A DNA stretch of 64,000 bases from Maribacter dokdonensis DSW-8 (GTDB taxonomy: Bacteria; Bacteroidota; Bacteroidia; Flavobacteriales; Flavobacteriaceae): contig NZ_LDPE01000002.1 of NCBI RefSeq assembly GCF_001447995.1, positions 372,001 through 436,000 of the forward strand, read 5' to 3'. Position numbers and translations under genes: made by a program. A model generated the notes under the pieces. That model made no database searches, was not told where the DNA came from, and saw only the letters and a list, made by a program, of their open reading frames with translations. Shown one piece after another: positions 1 through 9,568 of this stretch. Each line of letters opens with the position of its first letter. The stretch's first letter is position 1.

Positions 1-1298
1 TTACTTTTAAACATCAATTTAAGGATCAGGGTAATTTGACCGTAAACGCACATTACACGAATTTTGATTTAGATAGAAATCAAGATGTCAATTCTGACTA
101 CTTTGAACCCAATGGATCATTTATTCGCGATTTTAACTTTTCTACGCTTGCCGATCAACAAATAGAAATTAAAACCGCTCAAATAGATTACAACGATTAC
201 CTGGGCAGTGTCTTTTTTGAGACAGGAATCAAAAGTTCTTTTATAGACTCTAAAAGTAAACTAGATTATTTTTTGGAGAATAATGGTACCGAGTTTATTC
301 CAAATTTATCCGATGATTACACATACGATGAAAGTGTGTATGCTGGTTATTTTAGCCTTTCTAAAGACTGGGAAAAATGGAGTGTAAAAACAGGATTACG
401 TGCAGAACAAACAGAAAGTTCTGGGGTATCTGTAAATGTATCGACTATCAATGATCTTAGTTATTTTGAACTTTTTCCTTCTTTCTACCTATTACATAAC
501 ATTAATGACAATCACAGCTTATCTTTTGATTATGCTAGAAAAGTACAACGCCCTAGGTATGAAGATTTAAATCCCTTTAGAACCTATATCAATGAACGTA
601 CTTTTGAAGAAGGTAATCCTAATCTAATGCCTAGTTTTGGTCATAATTTTAATTTGAATTATACACTGAATCAGGAGTATTATTTTGATTTCTATTATCG
701 AGATAATGGTAGGTATATCTCTACACTTACTTTTCAAGACAATGATAATTTCGTTTTAAGGGATATCACACAGAATGTATTGGAAAGTACTTCGTATGGG
801 ATTGATTTTACCTATGGAAAATCCATTACCAACAATTGGTATTTGTATAGTTACATTTCACTGTTTCATGAAGATGAAACATTCATAGCCCTACAAAGCG
901 ATGATTACTCTTTTAAGAATGAGTATAATGGGGCCTATATAGACTTAACCAATTACGTAACGCTTTCCAACGATGGTAGTTTTAAGGGGGAATTAGGTTT
1001 TGTATATTTATCAGGCTGGTTGCAGGGTTCTTATATTCAAGAAGAATCCACAAATTTAACAGTAGGTTTAAGAAAGTCTTTTTTCAATAATAGAGCGGTT
1101 TTAAGTGTAAGTGCCAATGACTTATTAGGTAATTACAATTCTTATGTTTCTTCGCAGTATCTGAATCAAGACAACAGATTTCTAACCGTTCCTGAAACCC
1201 AATATGTAAAGTTCGGCTTTACCTACAATTTTGGAAATTTCCGTTTAGAGGACAATCAAAGAAGCATAGACAAATTAGAACTGGACAGATTGGAGTAA
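1..1298 (+). CDS. outer membrane beta-barrel protein (TonB-receptor-like), 5' end missing
   Basis: The reading frame is open from the window edge, so this is the C-terminal part of a larger protein; the first possible TTG at 36 is internal. The visible part of about 430 residues consists of alternating aromatic/polar beta strands and ends in a short polar tail. It carries the family signature RPRYEDLNPF followed by FEEGNPNLMP, also found in the next gene, so the two are tandem paralogues of the OMP_b-brl_3 type. Such proteins sit in the outer membrane and resemble TonB-dependent receptors; the substrate cannot be told. Plug and N-terminal domains would lie upstream of the window. Confidence 0.85.
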   Translation, partial: TFKHQFKDQGNLTVNAHYTNFDLDRNQDVNSDYFEPNGSFIRDFNFSTLADQQIEIKTAQIDYNDYLGSVFFETGIKSSFIDSKSKLDYFLENNGTEFIPNLSDDYTYDESVYAGYFSLSKDWEKWSVKTGLRAEQTESSGVSVNVSTINDLSYFELFPSFYLLHNINDNHSLSFDYARKVQRPRYEDLNPFRTYINERTFEEGNPNLMPSFGHNFNLNYTLNQEYYFDFYYRDNGRYISTLTFQDNDNFVLRDITQNVLESTSYGIDFTYGKSITNNWYLYSYISLFHEDETFIALQSDDYSFKNEYNGAYIDLTNYVTLSNDGSFKGELGFVYLSGWLQGSYIQEESTNLTVGLRKSFFNNRAVLSVSANDLLGNYNSYVSSQYLNQDNRFLTVPETQYVKFGFTYNFGNFRLEDNQRSIDKLELDRLE

Positions 1299-1409
1299 GA
1301 TAAAATGTTAACTATCAGCATCTTATTTTTTTGTTAAGAAAATATTAAGAGCACTGTAAGATAATTCAATTTTACTTTCCTACATTTAGTTAGAATTACC
1401 GCTTATTAA

Positions 1410-3809
1410 ATGATTAGGAGTACTTATTTAACGGTTATATTTTTTCTTACGTTTTCTTTAGCGTTTGCACAAGATTTTACCATCAACGGTTTGGTCGTAG
1501 ACGAGAGCAATACTCCCGTTGTTTTGGCCAATGTAATCTTGTTGAGTGAAGAAGGTGAATTCATTAAAGGTACGGTTACCGATGATCAAGGAGCTTATGA
1601 AATTAAGTCCGTCACCACTGGCAACTACCGTATAGTAGCTAGTTATATAGCAAATACCGTAGAAAGTGAAATTCTTTCCATAACCGGTAGTATTGAGATG
1701 CCACCACTTGTTCTTCAAAGCGCTCAAGAATTAGATGAGGTCGTAGTAACCCAGAACAAACCAAAATTAGAACAATTGGCAGATCGTCATATTTTCAACG
1801 TTGAAAACACGGCAATTTCTGATGGCGTTATTTGGGATGTTTTAAAGCGTACACCAGGCGTAATGGTAATGAATAATCGCTTGTATGTAAATGGTAGTTC
1901 TAAGGTAAATATTATGATCAATGGTAAGCTGGTCAACTTACCGGAAGAGGATATTATCAATTTACTTAGCGGTAGTTCTGCAAGTAATGTACAATCTATA
2001 GAAGTAATTACGAGTCCGCCGGCAAAATATAGTGCAGAGGGTGGTTTGTTAATTGATATTAAAATGAAGAAAAACCTTGTTGCAGGGTATAACGGTGCTG
2101 TTTTTAACAGATATACGCAAGGTGTTTTACCAAAACATACAGTAGGTACAGATCACTTTTTTAAAGGTAAAAGAGTAGATTTTTCAACGAACTACAGTTT
2201 TAGTCATGATAGGGATTGGACCAGATATTCTGATGCTACCACGTTTTTTGAAGACGGACAAGAAAATGAGATTTGGACTGCAGAGCAAAAATCTATATCT
2301 AAAGGAAAAAGTCATAATCTAAATCTGTTTTTAGATATTGAATTAAATGAAAAAAATGCACTAAGCTTTTCTTCTACCTCAAGTTTATCACCCGATAACA
2401 ATACAATATATACCTCATCAACCGATATTGAAAGTACCAATGCAGATATAATAGCGCGTTTAAAAGGTCTTAATACATTAGGTGATGATACCTATAACAC
2501 GTCTAATTATTTAGATTGGGTACATAAGTTGGATGATAAAGGGGCAGAAATAGCAACAAACGCCCACTTTACCTATTATGATTCTAAGGATAATCAAGAA
2601 TTAAATAATGACATTGTAGAAGGTTTTACCGAGAATACTTCTGAGAATACGTTAAATATAAGTTCAGACCAGATTATAAACCTTTTCAGCGCCCAAACAG
2701 ACCTAACATTACCGTTATCAAAACAGTCTACTTTAGAGACAGGCTTAAAATTTGCAAATATAAACTCAGTGTCAAGTATTCTACAGTCTGGTTTTGATGA
2801 GACCATTACCAACATTAACCCTTCAGAATCTGGAATTTTTAATTACGACGAACAAATTTATGCAGGTTACGTAAGCCTTAGCAACAGTTGGGAAAAATGG
2901 AAATTAAATGTAGGTCTTAGAGCAGAATATACAGACACAAAGGGAGAATTAAATATTTTATCATCAGCAAATACAAATTCTTATTTTGATGTATTTCCAA
3001 ACTTGTCTATGTCCTATACGAAAGACAAAAATGCTTTCATGGTTAAATATTACAGGCGAATTACCCGACCTAGATATAGCAGCATTAACCCTTTTCAATA
3101 TTATTTATCTGCAAACTCTATTTTTGAGGGAAACCCTAATTTAAAACCAGCTTATCGTAGCTATATAGAAGTTGATTATGTGTATGATAAAGACTATAAG
3201 TTTGCTTTATTTACGAGTATAAAATCGGACCAACAGGTACAACAATTTATTCAAGACAATACGACCAATTTTTTAATAGCGCAGTATATAAATTTAGAAA
3301 CCAATTATAATTTTGGTGCAGATGCTAGCGTATCTAAATATTTTACCTCGTATTGGTATTTTTATTTTTTAGTGAGCCAATATTACAATCAGAATAAATT
3401 TGTTGATGTAACTACCAACGCTATTATTGACAACTCTACTTGGACCACATACCTACGAGTTAATAATTATTTTACATTATTAAAAGATGAATCATTGTAT
3501 GCGGACATGGCATTCACTTATATTTCGCCATACGTACAAGGTAATGCCAGTTTTAGAGCCTATAGTAAATTGGGTATAAATTTCAGAAAGACATTTTGGA
3601 ACAAAGATGCTAGCATTTCAATAGGTGTAGAAGATATTTTTAATAAGGGAAATATTTATTCTACAAGAAACTATCTTGAACAAAATAATTCTACAAGTAC
3701 TAGACGCGAAAATCGACTGTTTGTATTGGGTTTTAGGTACAAATTTGGTAACACAAAAATTAGAGATAACTCTAAGAGTAAAAGCACAGATGAAAACAAT
3801 CGATTATAG
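1410..3809 (+). CDS. outer membrane beta-barrel family protein with carboxypeptidase-regulatory-like N-terminus
   Basis: A 799-residue exported protein. Residues 1-20 form a signal peptide ending AFAQ. Residues about 25-110 are a carboxypeptidase-regulatory-like beta sandwich, with the typical GTVTDDQGAYEI stretch. A plug-like region follows (RTPGVMV, VNGSSKVNIMINGK, about 145-225), then a long barrel. RPRYSSINPF and FEGNPNLKP match the preceding gene, from which it is separated by 111 bp. The family is TonB-receptor-like without an obvious TonB box. No SusD partner or degradative enzyme is nearby, so no substrate is proposed. Confidence 0.88.
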   Translation: MIRSTYLTVIFFLTFSLAFAQDFTINGLVVDESNTPVVLANVILLSEEGEFIKGTVTDDQGAYEIKSVTTGNYRIVASYIANTVESEILSITGSIEMPPLVLQSAQELDEVVVTQNKPKLEQLADRHIFNVENTAISDGVIWDVLKRTPGVMVMNNRLYVNGSSKVNIMINGKLVNLPEEDIINLLSGSSASNVQSIEVITSPPAKYSAEGGLLIDIKMKKNLVAGYNGAVFNRYTQGVLPKHTVGTDHFFKGKRVDFSTNYSFSHDRDWTRYSDATTFFEDGQENEIWTAEQKSISKGKSHNLNLFLDIELNEKNALSFSSTSSLSPDNNTIYTSSTDIESTNADIIARLKGLNTLGDDTYNTSNYLDWVHKLDDKGAEIATNAHFTYYDSKDNQELNNDIVEGFTENTSENTLNISSDQIINLFSAQTDLTLPLSKQSTLETGLKFANINSVSSILQSGFDETITNINPSESGIFNYDEQIYAGYVSLSNSWEKWKLNVGLRAEYTDTKGELNILSSANTNSYFDVFPNLSMSYTKDKNAFMVKYYRRITRPRYSSINPFQYYLSANSIFEGNPNLKPAYRSYIEVDYVYDKDYKFALFTSIKSDQQVQQFIQDNTTNFLIAQYINLETNYNFGADASVSKYFTSYWYFYFLVSQYYNQNKFVDVTTNAIIDNSTWTTYLRVNNYFTLLKDESLYADMAFTYISPYVQGNASFRAYSKLGINFRKTFWNKDASISIGVEDIFNKGNIYSTRNYLEQNNSTSTRRENRLFVLGFRYKFGNTKIRDNSKSKSTDENNRL

Positions 3810-3815
3810 ATTTGC

Positions 3816-4013
3816 TTAAGTCATCATAGATCCACAAATACCTAAACTAACTAGTAGGTAGATACCTGCTAAAATCAAAAAAACTTTACCGGCTTTTTTC
3901 TTTTGTTGAGAAAATAGAATAACTCCAATAATTAAAAACAATAATGCCGGACCAAACATTATAAGAAGTATTAAAGTAAATAGCCCATCAAGATTTCCAA
4001 CCTCTAAAATCAT
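3816..4013 (-). CDS. small two-helix membrane protein
   Basis: 65 residues with two hydrophobic segments (about 10-33 and 43-62) joined by a basic loop QQKKKAGK, a hairpin in the inner membrane. Its ATG overlaps the stop codon of the radical SAM gene by 4 bp (ATGA), so it is the third gene of a translationally coupled operon with the Lgt-like and radical SAM genes. I do not recognise a family. Context suggests an accessory membrane subunit, which is inference. Confidence 0.7.
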   Translation of the reverse strand: MILEVGNLDGLFTLILLIMFGPALLFLIIGVILFSQQKKKAGKVFLILAGIYLLVSLGICGSMMT

Positions 4014-5404
4014 ATCATTTCGTTTTGTAATTCCTTTAATCGTTCTATTTTATCATCTCTATAAAATAAGTTCATAGTTTCAAAAGGGATAATTTTATAA
4101 TCTTTGTTTACAATGTGCACACAAGATTTCTTAATGGCACGTACATCAAAATTATGGGCATCTATAAATTGCATGATAATGATACGAAACAGGTTATCAT
4201 ATCCAAGTTCTGGAGCATCAATTTCAGGTAGGCAGCACATAATACTTTTTAAATTTTCCGATGCTTTTTCAACAGAATTGCCTGTACTAAAAAGCTCGAT
4301 CATTTTGCCGTGCAGTTGTTCATCTTGCTCGTAAATAATGGTGTTTTTCCCTTCGTTCAATAAATCATCTGGGTTAATGAACCTAGTTAGCGGATTTACC
4401 TCATCGCCTAATTTTAGAGCATATGCCATCACCAAGGCATCGGGGTTACAGGGTACCGGTATTAAATCGTCTGGTTCAAAAATGGGCGATTGCTCTAAAA
4501 TTTTTCTACGTACTTCAGTTAAGGTAATACGGTTTTCATCTACTTCAAAATTTTCTAATCTACCAGCAATTTGTGTGGGTTGAAAAGTTACGCCGCGCAC
4601 ACATTTTTGTTTTAGGGCAAAGTCTATGGTGCTTCCCATTTCATGGTCGTTCAGCCCCTTTTGTAATGTGACTACCAATGTTGTGGAAAGGTTCAATTGA
4701 TTTAAGTGATCTAACGCTTGTAGACGAATATCTGCCAGGTCTGCACCTCTTAAGGTTTGTAGTACATGGTTATCCAAAGAATCAAACTGTAAATACACTT
4801 CAAAATCTGGTGCGTAAGTTGCCAATCGTTTCGCAAAATCAAAATCTTTTGCAATTTTAATTCCGTTGGTATTCAACATTAAATGCCGAATAGGGAGCGA
4901 TTTTGCGTAATCAAGAATTTCAAAAAAGTTAGGATGTATGGTAGGCTCACCTCCACTAAGCTGAACCACATCTGGTTCGCCCTCGTTCTTAACGATAACA
5001 TCTAACATTTTTTTAATCTCCTCTAATGTTCGGTGTCTACCATAAGTGGGAGATGACCCCGCATAACAAGTAGGGCAGGTAAGGTTGCAGCGGTCGGTCA
5101 GTTCAATAACCGTAAGACAAGAATGTTGCTCGTGATCAGGGCAAAGTCCGCAATCATAAGGGCATCCATAATGTGTTTTTGTATTGAAGGTTTTTGGGTA
5201 TTCAGAAGCCTTATTATAGTTTCTTATGTTCTTATAGTACTCAATATCGTCTGCAATAAGCACCTTAGACCTACCATGCTCTCTACAGTTTTTAAGCATA
5301 TACACCTTCTCGTTCTCAAAAACGATTTTGGCATCTACCCTACGTAAACATTCTGGGCATAGGCTTAATGTAAAATCATAATAGGTATAGTTTTTTTCTG
5401 ACAT
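4010..5404 (-). CDS. multi-cluster radical SAM protein, MJ0619/Tes-like family
   Basis: 464 residues. The canonical radical SAM CX3CX2C motif is C106-C110-C113 in TDRCNLTCPTCYAG. Upstream are extra cysteines: CPEC at 16-19 with C40, a rubredoxin-like knuckle, and CPYDCGLCPDHEQHSC at 81-96. This N-terminal pattern typifies the family containing archaeal MJ0619 (proposed pterin methylase) and the tetraether lipid synthase Tes, which joins lipid chains. SGGEP (about 150) is the SAM-binding GGE motif. The start overlaps the end of the Lgt-superfamily gene by 29 bp, and a small membrane protein follows. A role on membrane lipids or a pterin is inference; the radical SAM assignment is secure. Confidence 0.88.
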   Translation of the reverse strand: MSEKNYTYYDFTLSLCPECLRRVDAKIVFENEKVYMLKNCREHGRSKVLIADDIEYYKNIRNYNKASEYPKTFNTKTHYGCPYDCGLCPDHEQHSCLTVIELTDRCNLTCPTCYAGSSPTYGRHRTLEEIKKMLDVIVKNEGEPDVVQLSGGEPTIHPNFFEILDYAKSLPIRHLMLNTNGIKIAKDFDFAKRLATYAPDFEVYLQFDSLDNHVLQTLRGADLADIRLQALDHLNQLNLSTTLVVTLQKGLNDHEMGSTIDFALKQKCVRGVTFQPTQIAGRLENFEVDENRITLTEVRRKILEQSPIFEPDDLIPVPCNPDALVMAYALKLGDEVNPLTRFINPDDLLNEGKNTIIYEQDEQLHGKMIELFSTGNSVEKASENLKSIMCCLPEIDAPELGYDNLFRIIIMQFIDAHNFDVRAIKKSCVHIVNKDYKIIPFETMNLFYRDDKIERLKELQNEMI

Positions 5405-6158
5405 ATGTTATTCCCCGTAGGATGAATTTTTGGTAGTACACCAAACAAATTAGACATAATATTTGAATACTACTTAGCCCTAAGAAATAAAAAGAGTTGG
5501 GTTTTAGAAATTCAATACCGAACCGAAGGGAGAAATAGGTAACCATAAAGAGCTTAAAAATATCTCCGTTTTTAAAAGTAAGATTCAACTTTTGTAACCT
5601 TTTGATGATGACGAAAAGCACGGATAAAAACAGCACTTCATATAGTGCAATGGGATGCCTTAAAACACCATCACCTAAGTCCATACCGGTAAATAAGGAA
5701 GTTTCTTTTCCGTAGGTAAACTCTTTAACACCTGCTAAAAAGCAACCAATTCTGCCTATGATAATGCCTAAGATGATAGGCAGTGTAAACAAGTCTCCAG
5801 ACGAATGTTTTTCGCCAATAATCTTCTTCGCAAGCTCCACACCCAGCAAGCCACCAAAGAGTCCGCCAATTATGGTTTTGTTGTTTAGGTTGTAAAGCAA
5901 ACCTTGATCTAAGTGGGCTATAGGGTTTTCAAAAAACGCCACTAATCTTGATAAAAACAGCGCCCCAAAAATAGCACCTATGATAATGGAGAGTCGGTTA
6001 TTGGAAGAAATGACATCAGCGCTCTTTTTCCGTAGAAAAACATAGTATCTAAACCCTACAAAAAACGCTAGGTATTCAAGAATAAGGTGCATGTTTAATT
6101 TTACACCAAATACAATAGGCTCAAAAGGTAGCGAGACAATAAGTAGCGTATGGGTCAT
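5376..6158 (-). CDS. prolipoprotein diacylglyceryl transferase (Lgt)-superfamily membrane protein
   Basis: 260 residues with about seven hydrophobic segments. The Lgt signature region is present as GRIGCFLAG (Lgt: GRIGNFING) followed by RHPIALYE (Lgt: HPSQLYE), and a late RFGIEFLKP matches the conserved RF..EF. However, the periplasmic SFHGGL segment carrying the essential His of Lgt reads IIGGLFGGLLG, without His, and the Asn of GNF is Cys. It is therefore probably not the housekeeping Lgt but a relative acting on another acceptor. It is first in an operon with a radical SAM enzyme; the overlap of 29 bp implies coupling. A start at Met23 is possible. Confidence 0.75.
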   Translation of the reverse strand: MTHTLLIVSLPFEPIVFGVKLNMHLILEYLAFFVGFRYYVFLRKKSADVISSNNRLSIIIGAIFGALFLSRLVAFFENPIAHLDQGLLYNLNNKTIIGGLFGGLLGVELAKKIIGEKHSSGDLFTLPIILGIIIGRIGCFLAGVKEFTYGKETSLFTGMDLGDGVLRHPIALYEVLFLSVLFVIIKRLQKLNLTFKNGDIFKLFMVTYFSLRFGIEFLKPNSFYFLGLSSIQILCLICLVYYQKFILRGITYVRKKLYLL

Positions 6159-6368
6159 GAAGTTATTGTAAGCGCTTTATTTCAAAATTTGAAATATATT
6201 TCGAAGCGTAAATAAAGAGGTCATTTGGACACTAATTTACGCCGTTTCTACAAACAAGTGTTTTTAACAAGTAATAATAGCCTGTAAAAACCATAGAATT
6301 TACCAAAAAGCTTAAGTAATGCGCTTCCCGTATTTTTATATAACTTTGCAACCCAAAATTAGACAGCA

Positions 6369-7367
6369 GTGCCCAAGATAGGAGACATACAACTACCTGA
6401 TTTTCCGTTGCTTTTAGCGCCAATGGAAGATGTAAGCGACCCACCATTTAGAGCCCTTTGTAAAGAGCAAGGAGCCGATGTGGTGTATACAGAATTTATT
6501 TCTTCGGAAGGATTGATTCGTGATGCCGCAAAAAGCGTTATGAAGCTAGATATTTATGAGAAGGAACGCCCTGTAGGTATTCAAATTTTTGGCGCTAATT
6601 TGGATAGTATGTTACAATCTGTAGAGATTGTAGAAAAGTCAAAGCCCGATATCATTGATATTAATTTTGGTTGCCCTGTAAAGAAAGTGGTATCTAGAGG
6701 AGCGGGAGCCGGAATATTAAAGGATATAGACTTAATGGTCTCCTTGACCAAGGCTATGGTAGAGCATAGTAATTTACCCATTACGGTAAAGACCAGATTA
6801 GGTTGGGATGATAGTTCCATTAAAATTGTTGAGGTTGCAGAACGTTTACAAGATGTGGGCTGTGCTGCAATTGCAATACATGGAAGAACCCGTGCACAAA
6901 TGTATAAGGGAAGTGCAGATTGGAACCCTATTAGAGAGGTTAAGAACAATCCAAGAATGCATATACCCGTATTTGGTAACGGAGATGTAGATTCACCGGA
7001 AGCAGCCATGAAAATGCGTGATGAATATGGATTGGATGGCGCCATGATAGGTCGTGCAAGTATTGGCTACCCTTGGATATTTAGGGAAATAAAACACTTT
7101 TTTGAAACAGGAACCCATTTAGCACCACCAACAATGGCAGAACGTGTAGAAGCTGCGCGTCGTCATTTGCAGATGTCCATAGATTGGAAAGGGGAAACTT
7201 TGGGCGTGTTTGAAACAAGAAGACATTATACCAACTACTTTAAAGGAATTCCTAATTTTAAGGAGTATCGTATGAAAATGGTAACCAGTGATGATTCTGC
7301 TTCGGTATTCGCTGCTTTTGATGAGGTGTTGCAAAAGTTCGGCGATCACCAGTTTACCAATGCTTAG
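6369..7367 (+). CDS. dusB: tRNA-dihydrouridine synthase DusB
   Basis: 332 residues starting at GTG. An FMN-binding TIM barrel opens with LLLAPMEDVSDPPFR, the Dus hallmark. The catalytic cysteine is C102 in INFGCPVKKV, and VKTRLGWDD, AIHGRTRAQMYKG and GNGDVDSPEAA are the typical FMN and tRNA-binding segments. It reduces uridines in the D-loop of tRNAs. Length and motif order fit DusB. Its stop overlaps the convergent permease gene by 4 bp. No start nearer to the family N-terminus is available, which supports the GTG. Confidence 0.95.
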   Translation: MPKIGDIQLPDFPLLLAPMEDVSDPPFRALCKEQGADVVYTEFISSEGLIRDAAKSVMKLDIYEKERPVGIQIFGANLDSMLQSVEIVEKSKPDIIDINFGCPVKKVVSRGAGAGILKDIDLMVSLTKAMVEHSNLPITVKTRLGWDDSSIKIVEVAERLQDVGCAAIAIHGRTRAQMYKGSADWNPIREVKNNPRMHIPVFGNGDVDSPEAAMKMRDEYGLDGAMIGRASIGYPWIFREIKHFFETGTHLAPPTMAERVEAARRHLQMSIDWKGETLGVFETRRHYTNYFKGIPNFKEYRMKMVTSDDSASVFAAFDEVLQKFGDHQFTNA

Positions 7368-8569
7368 AGGTCTACCAACTTTTTATTGATTCGGCTACTT
7401 GCAATTTTAGAGGCAATTATGCCCAATACAAGAATGGTTGCCAGTACTATGACAATATTGATAAATTCAAACTTTACCGGGTAAGCCAAAGTAGCCGTTA
7501 TTTTTAGCCAACTGAAAGCAAGCTGCGACCAAACAATTAATACGCCAAGCAATACGCCAATTAATCCACCAAAACCAGTTACTAGAATGCCTTGTACAAA
7601 ATAAATTCGGCGCAATTCTTTGATCGTAGTACCTAGGCTGTAGAGTGTTTTAGAATTCTGTTGCTTGTCTAAAATCATCATGATAATAGCGCCGACAACA
7701 TTAAATAAGGCAATAATAAGTACTAAAGTAAAAATGAGATACGTGGCTATGTTTTCGGTATTCAGCATTTTGTAGAGTGTACTGTTCAGTTGCTGTCTGT
7801 TTTTTAGTTGTACGCCATCACCCAAAATTGTTTGAATTTCATCACGCACGGCGCTAGGTTCAACACCTTCATCCATCTTAAAATTTATACCGGAAATGGA
7901 GAGCGAATCTTTTTCCAATAAAGCTTGTGTCAATCGCAGATCGGCAAAAACGTATTTATTATCCAAATCAGCTTCTACGGCATACACGCCACCAATGACC
8001 ATGGGCAATTGATTGTAGAGCGATGAAATACTTTGTTGCGATATAGAACCCTTGCCCGGTTTAAAAGCATAGATCTGCATAGGGCTTCTATATTGATTGA
8101 TGGTAACACCTAGGATATTGGCAATACCCAGACCGGACACTACTTGAGATTCATTTAATGTCCAGTCGCCAATATAAAGCGTACTATCTACACCAGTTAC
8201 TTTAGTGTAGTTACTATCTACCCCTTTTATGTATGCAATATGGTTTTTTCCTCGGTGTTCAAGAGAAACTTTCTCTTCTATTTCTTTAGAGTAAAATGCC
8301 AATCCGTTGACCGATTGCAAACGTTCTTCCTGTTCTGGGGATAAGGTAAAGGTCTTACCAGCTACGGGTAACGCTTTTAATTGTGGGTCAAAAGATTCGG
8401 TAAAAGAAAGACTAAAAGTTTTTAAACCGGCGAAGGCAGATAATACAATAAATAGTGCGGCAGAGCCAATGACAATAACTAAAAAGGTGATAAAATTAAT
8501 AATGTTGACCGCGTTCTGGGTACTTTTAGAACGCACATATCTTTTAGCGATATAGAGAGGAAAATTCAA
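7364..8569 (-). CDS. ABC transporter permease, LolC/LolE-FtsX family
   Basis: 401 residues with the MacB/LolE layout: TM1 at about 24-50 after the amphipathic N-terminus NFPLYIAKRYVRSKS, a large periplasmic domain (50-265), and three TM segments in the C-terminal FtsX domain (275-395). Such permeases work with a LolD-type ATPase to move lipoproteins out of the inner membrane; no ATPase gene is adjacent. It begins 4 bp after rbfA ends, so the two are one operon. Substrate assignment to lipoproteins comes from family knowledge only. Confidence 0.85.
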   Translation of the reverse strand: MNFPLYIAKRYVRSKSTQNAVNIINFITFLVIVIGSAALFIVLSAFAGLKTFSLSFTESFDPQLKALPVAGKTFTLSPEQEERLQSVNGLAFYSKEIEEKVSLEHRGKNHIAYIKGVDSNYTKVTGVDSTLYIGDWTLNESQVVSGLGIANILGVTINQYRSPMQIYAFKPGKGSISQQSISSLYNQLPMVIGGVYAVEADLDNKYVFADLRLTQALLEKDSLSISGINFKMDEGVEPSAVRDEIQTILGDGVQLKNRQQLNSTLYKMLNTENIATYLIFTLVLIIALFNVVGAIIMMILDKQQNSKTLYSLGTTIKELRRIYFVQGILVTGFGGLIGVLLGVLIVWSQLAFSWLKITATLAYPVKFEFINIVIVLATILVLGIIASKIASSRINKKLVDL

Positions 8570-8573
8570 CCGA

Positions 8574-8966
8574 TCAGCTCTTTTTACGTTTAGGTAATAA
8601 ATCTCTGTTCTCTATTGGGTTTTCTTCGCGCTTCAGTGATTTTTCAATGTTCTCTATATAATCTAGAGAATCATCTAAATAGAACAATAGCTCAGGCACT
8701 CTACGTAATTGGTTACGTGTACGTTGAGAAAGTTCGTGTTTAATTAGGGGTTGGTTAGATTTTATGCCCTCCATTAACTCTCCCGCTTTCTCATTAGGAA
8801 AAATGCTCAAATATATTTTGGCAATAGAAAGATCTGTTGTAACCGAAACCTTAGATACGGAGATAAGGGTATTACGTAACCCACCATCAATGGCAGCTTT
8901 TTGTAGAATGTCTACAATATCTTTTTGAATAACTCCCGCTATCTTACGTTGTCTTTGCGTTTCCAT
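8574..8966 (-). CDS. rbfA: ribosome-binding factor A
   Basis: I chose the start METQRQRK at 8966 (130 residues); an upstream in-frame ATG at 9014 would add 16 residues with no family similarity. The protein has the KH-like fold typical of RbfA: RQRKIAGVIQKDI, then VSVTTDLSIAKIYLSIF, then HELSQRTRNQLRRVPELLFYLDDS. RbfA binds the 30S subunit and helps 16S rRNA 5'-end maturation. It is followed at once by the LolC/E-like permease and is divergent from the epimerase gene. Confidence 0.92.
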   Translation of the reverse strand: METQRQRKIAGVIQKDIVDILQKAAIDGGLRNTLISVSKVSVTTDLSIAKIYLSIFPNEKAGELMEGIKSNQPLIKHELSQRTRNQLRRVPELLFYLDDSLDYIENIEKSLKREENPIENRDLLPKRKKS

Positions 8967-9031
8967 ACTGCAAAAATACATAGAAAAATGTATCTTAACC
9001 CCTATATAATGCACTCTGAAGCAAATAAGGC

Positions 9032-9436
9032 ATGAAAAAGATCGAACATTTGGGTATTGCGGTAAAGAACATGGAAGATTCTAATGCCCTTTTTGAGAAA
9101 TTACTTGGTGTGGCACCCTATAAGCAAGAAGAAGTTGCATCGGAAGGTGTACTAACCTCCTTCTTTAAAAACGGACCTAACAAAATAGAGTTGTTGGCCG
9201 CCACAACGGCTAACGGACCCATTGCCAAGTTTTTGGAAAAAAAGGGAGAAGGCATACACCATGTAGCTTTTGAAGTGGAAGATATTTTTGCTGAAATGGA
9301 ACGTTTAAAAGCTGAAGGCTTTACTTTACTGAATGAAAAACCCAAGAAAGGGGCAGATAATAAGCTAGTTGCCTTTGTACACCCAAAGACTGCAAATGGG
9401 GTGTTGGTAGAGTTGTGCCAAGAAATTGTCAAGTAG
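9032..9436 (+). CDS. mce: methylmalonyl-CoA epimerase (VOC superfamily)
   Basis: 134 residues with two betaalphabetabetabeta modules of the vicinal-oxygen-chelate fold. IEHLGIAVKNM at the N-terminus gives the first metal His, HHVAFEVEDI the second, and VLVELCQ a C-terminal Glu ligand. The pattern GPNKIELLAA matches methylmalonyl-CoA epimerases, which interconvert the (S) and (R) thioesters in propionate/succinate metabolism. It is divergent from rbfA and monocistronic; the mutase is not in the window. Confidence 0.9.
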   Translation: MKKIEHLGIAVKNMEDSNALFEKLLGVAPYKQEEVASEGVLTSFFKNGPNKIELLAATTANGPIAKFLEKKGEGIHHVAFEVEDIFAEMERLKAEGFTLLNEKPKKGADNKLVAFVHPKTANGVLVELCQEIVK

Positions 9437-9568
9437 CGATGAAATTGTTTGTGTTGGTTAAAAATAAGTAGTAATATTGCATCCGCAATTTGCGGGTTTT
9501 GTAATGCAACTGGTTTGAGCACTAGTTTAACCGATTAAATTCGGGTTACGCCTTACAAAATGATAACC

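Noticed and set aside
1458..1727. Reverse-strand open frames over the barrel, nirB and nasA genes.
   Set aside because: They are mirror frames of well-supported genes, lack family motifs, and have no plausible start signals.
5376..6158. Housekeeping lgt.
   Set aside because: Loss of the key His and Asn, and its coupling to a radical SAM gene, argue for a specialised relative, though this is not proven.
9483..9496. Hairpin CCGCAA-TTTGCGG after the epimerase as a terminator.
   Set aside because: The stem is short and the following T-run is weak (GTTTTG), so I did not call it.
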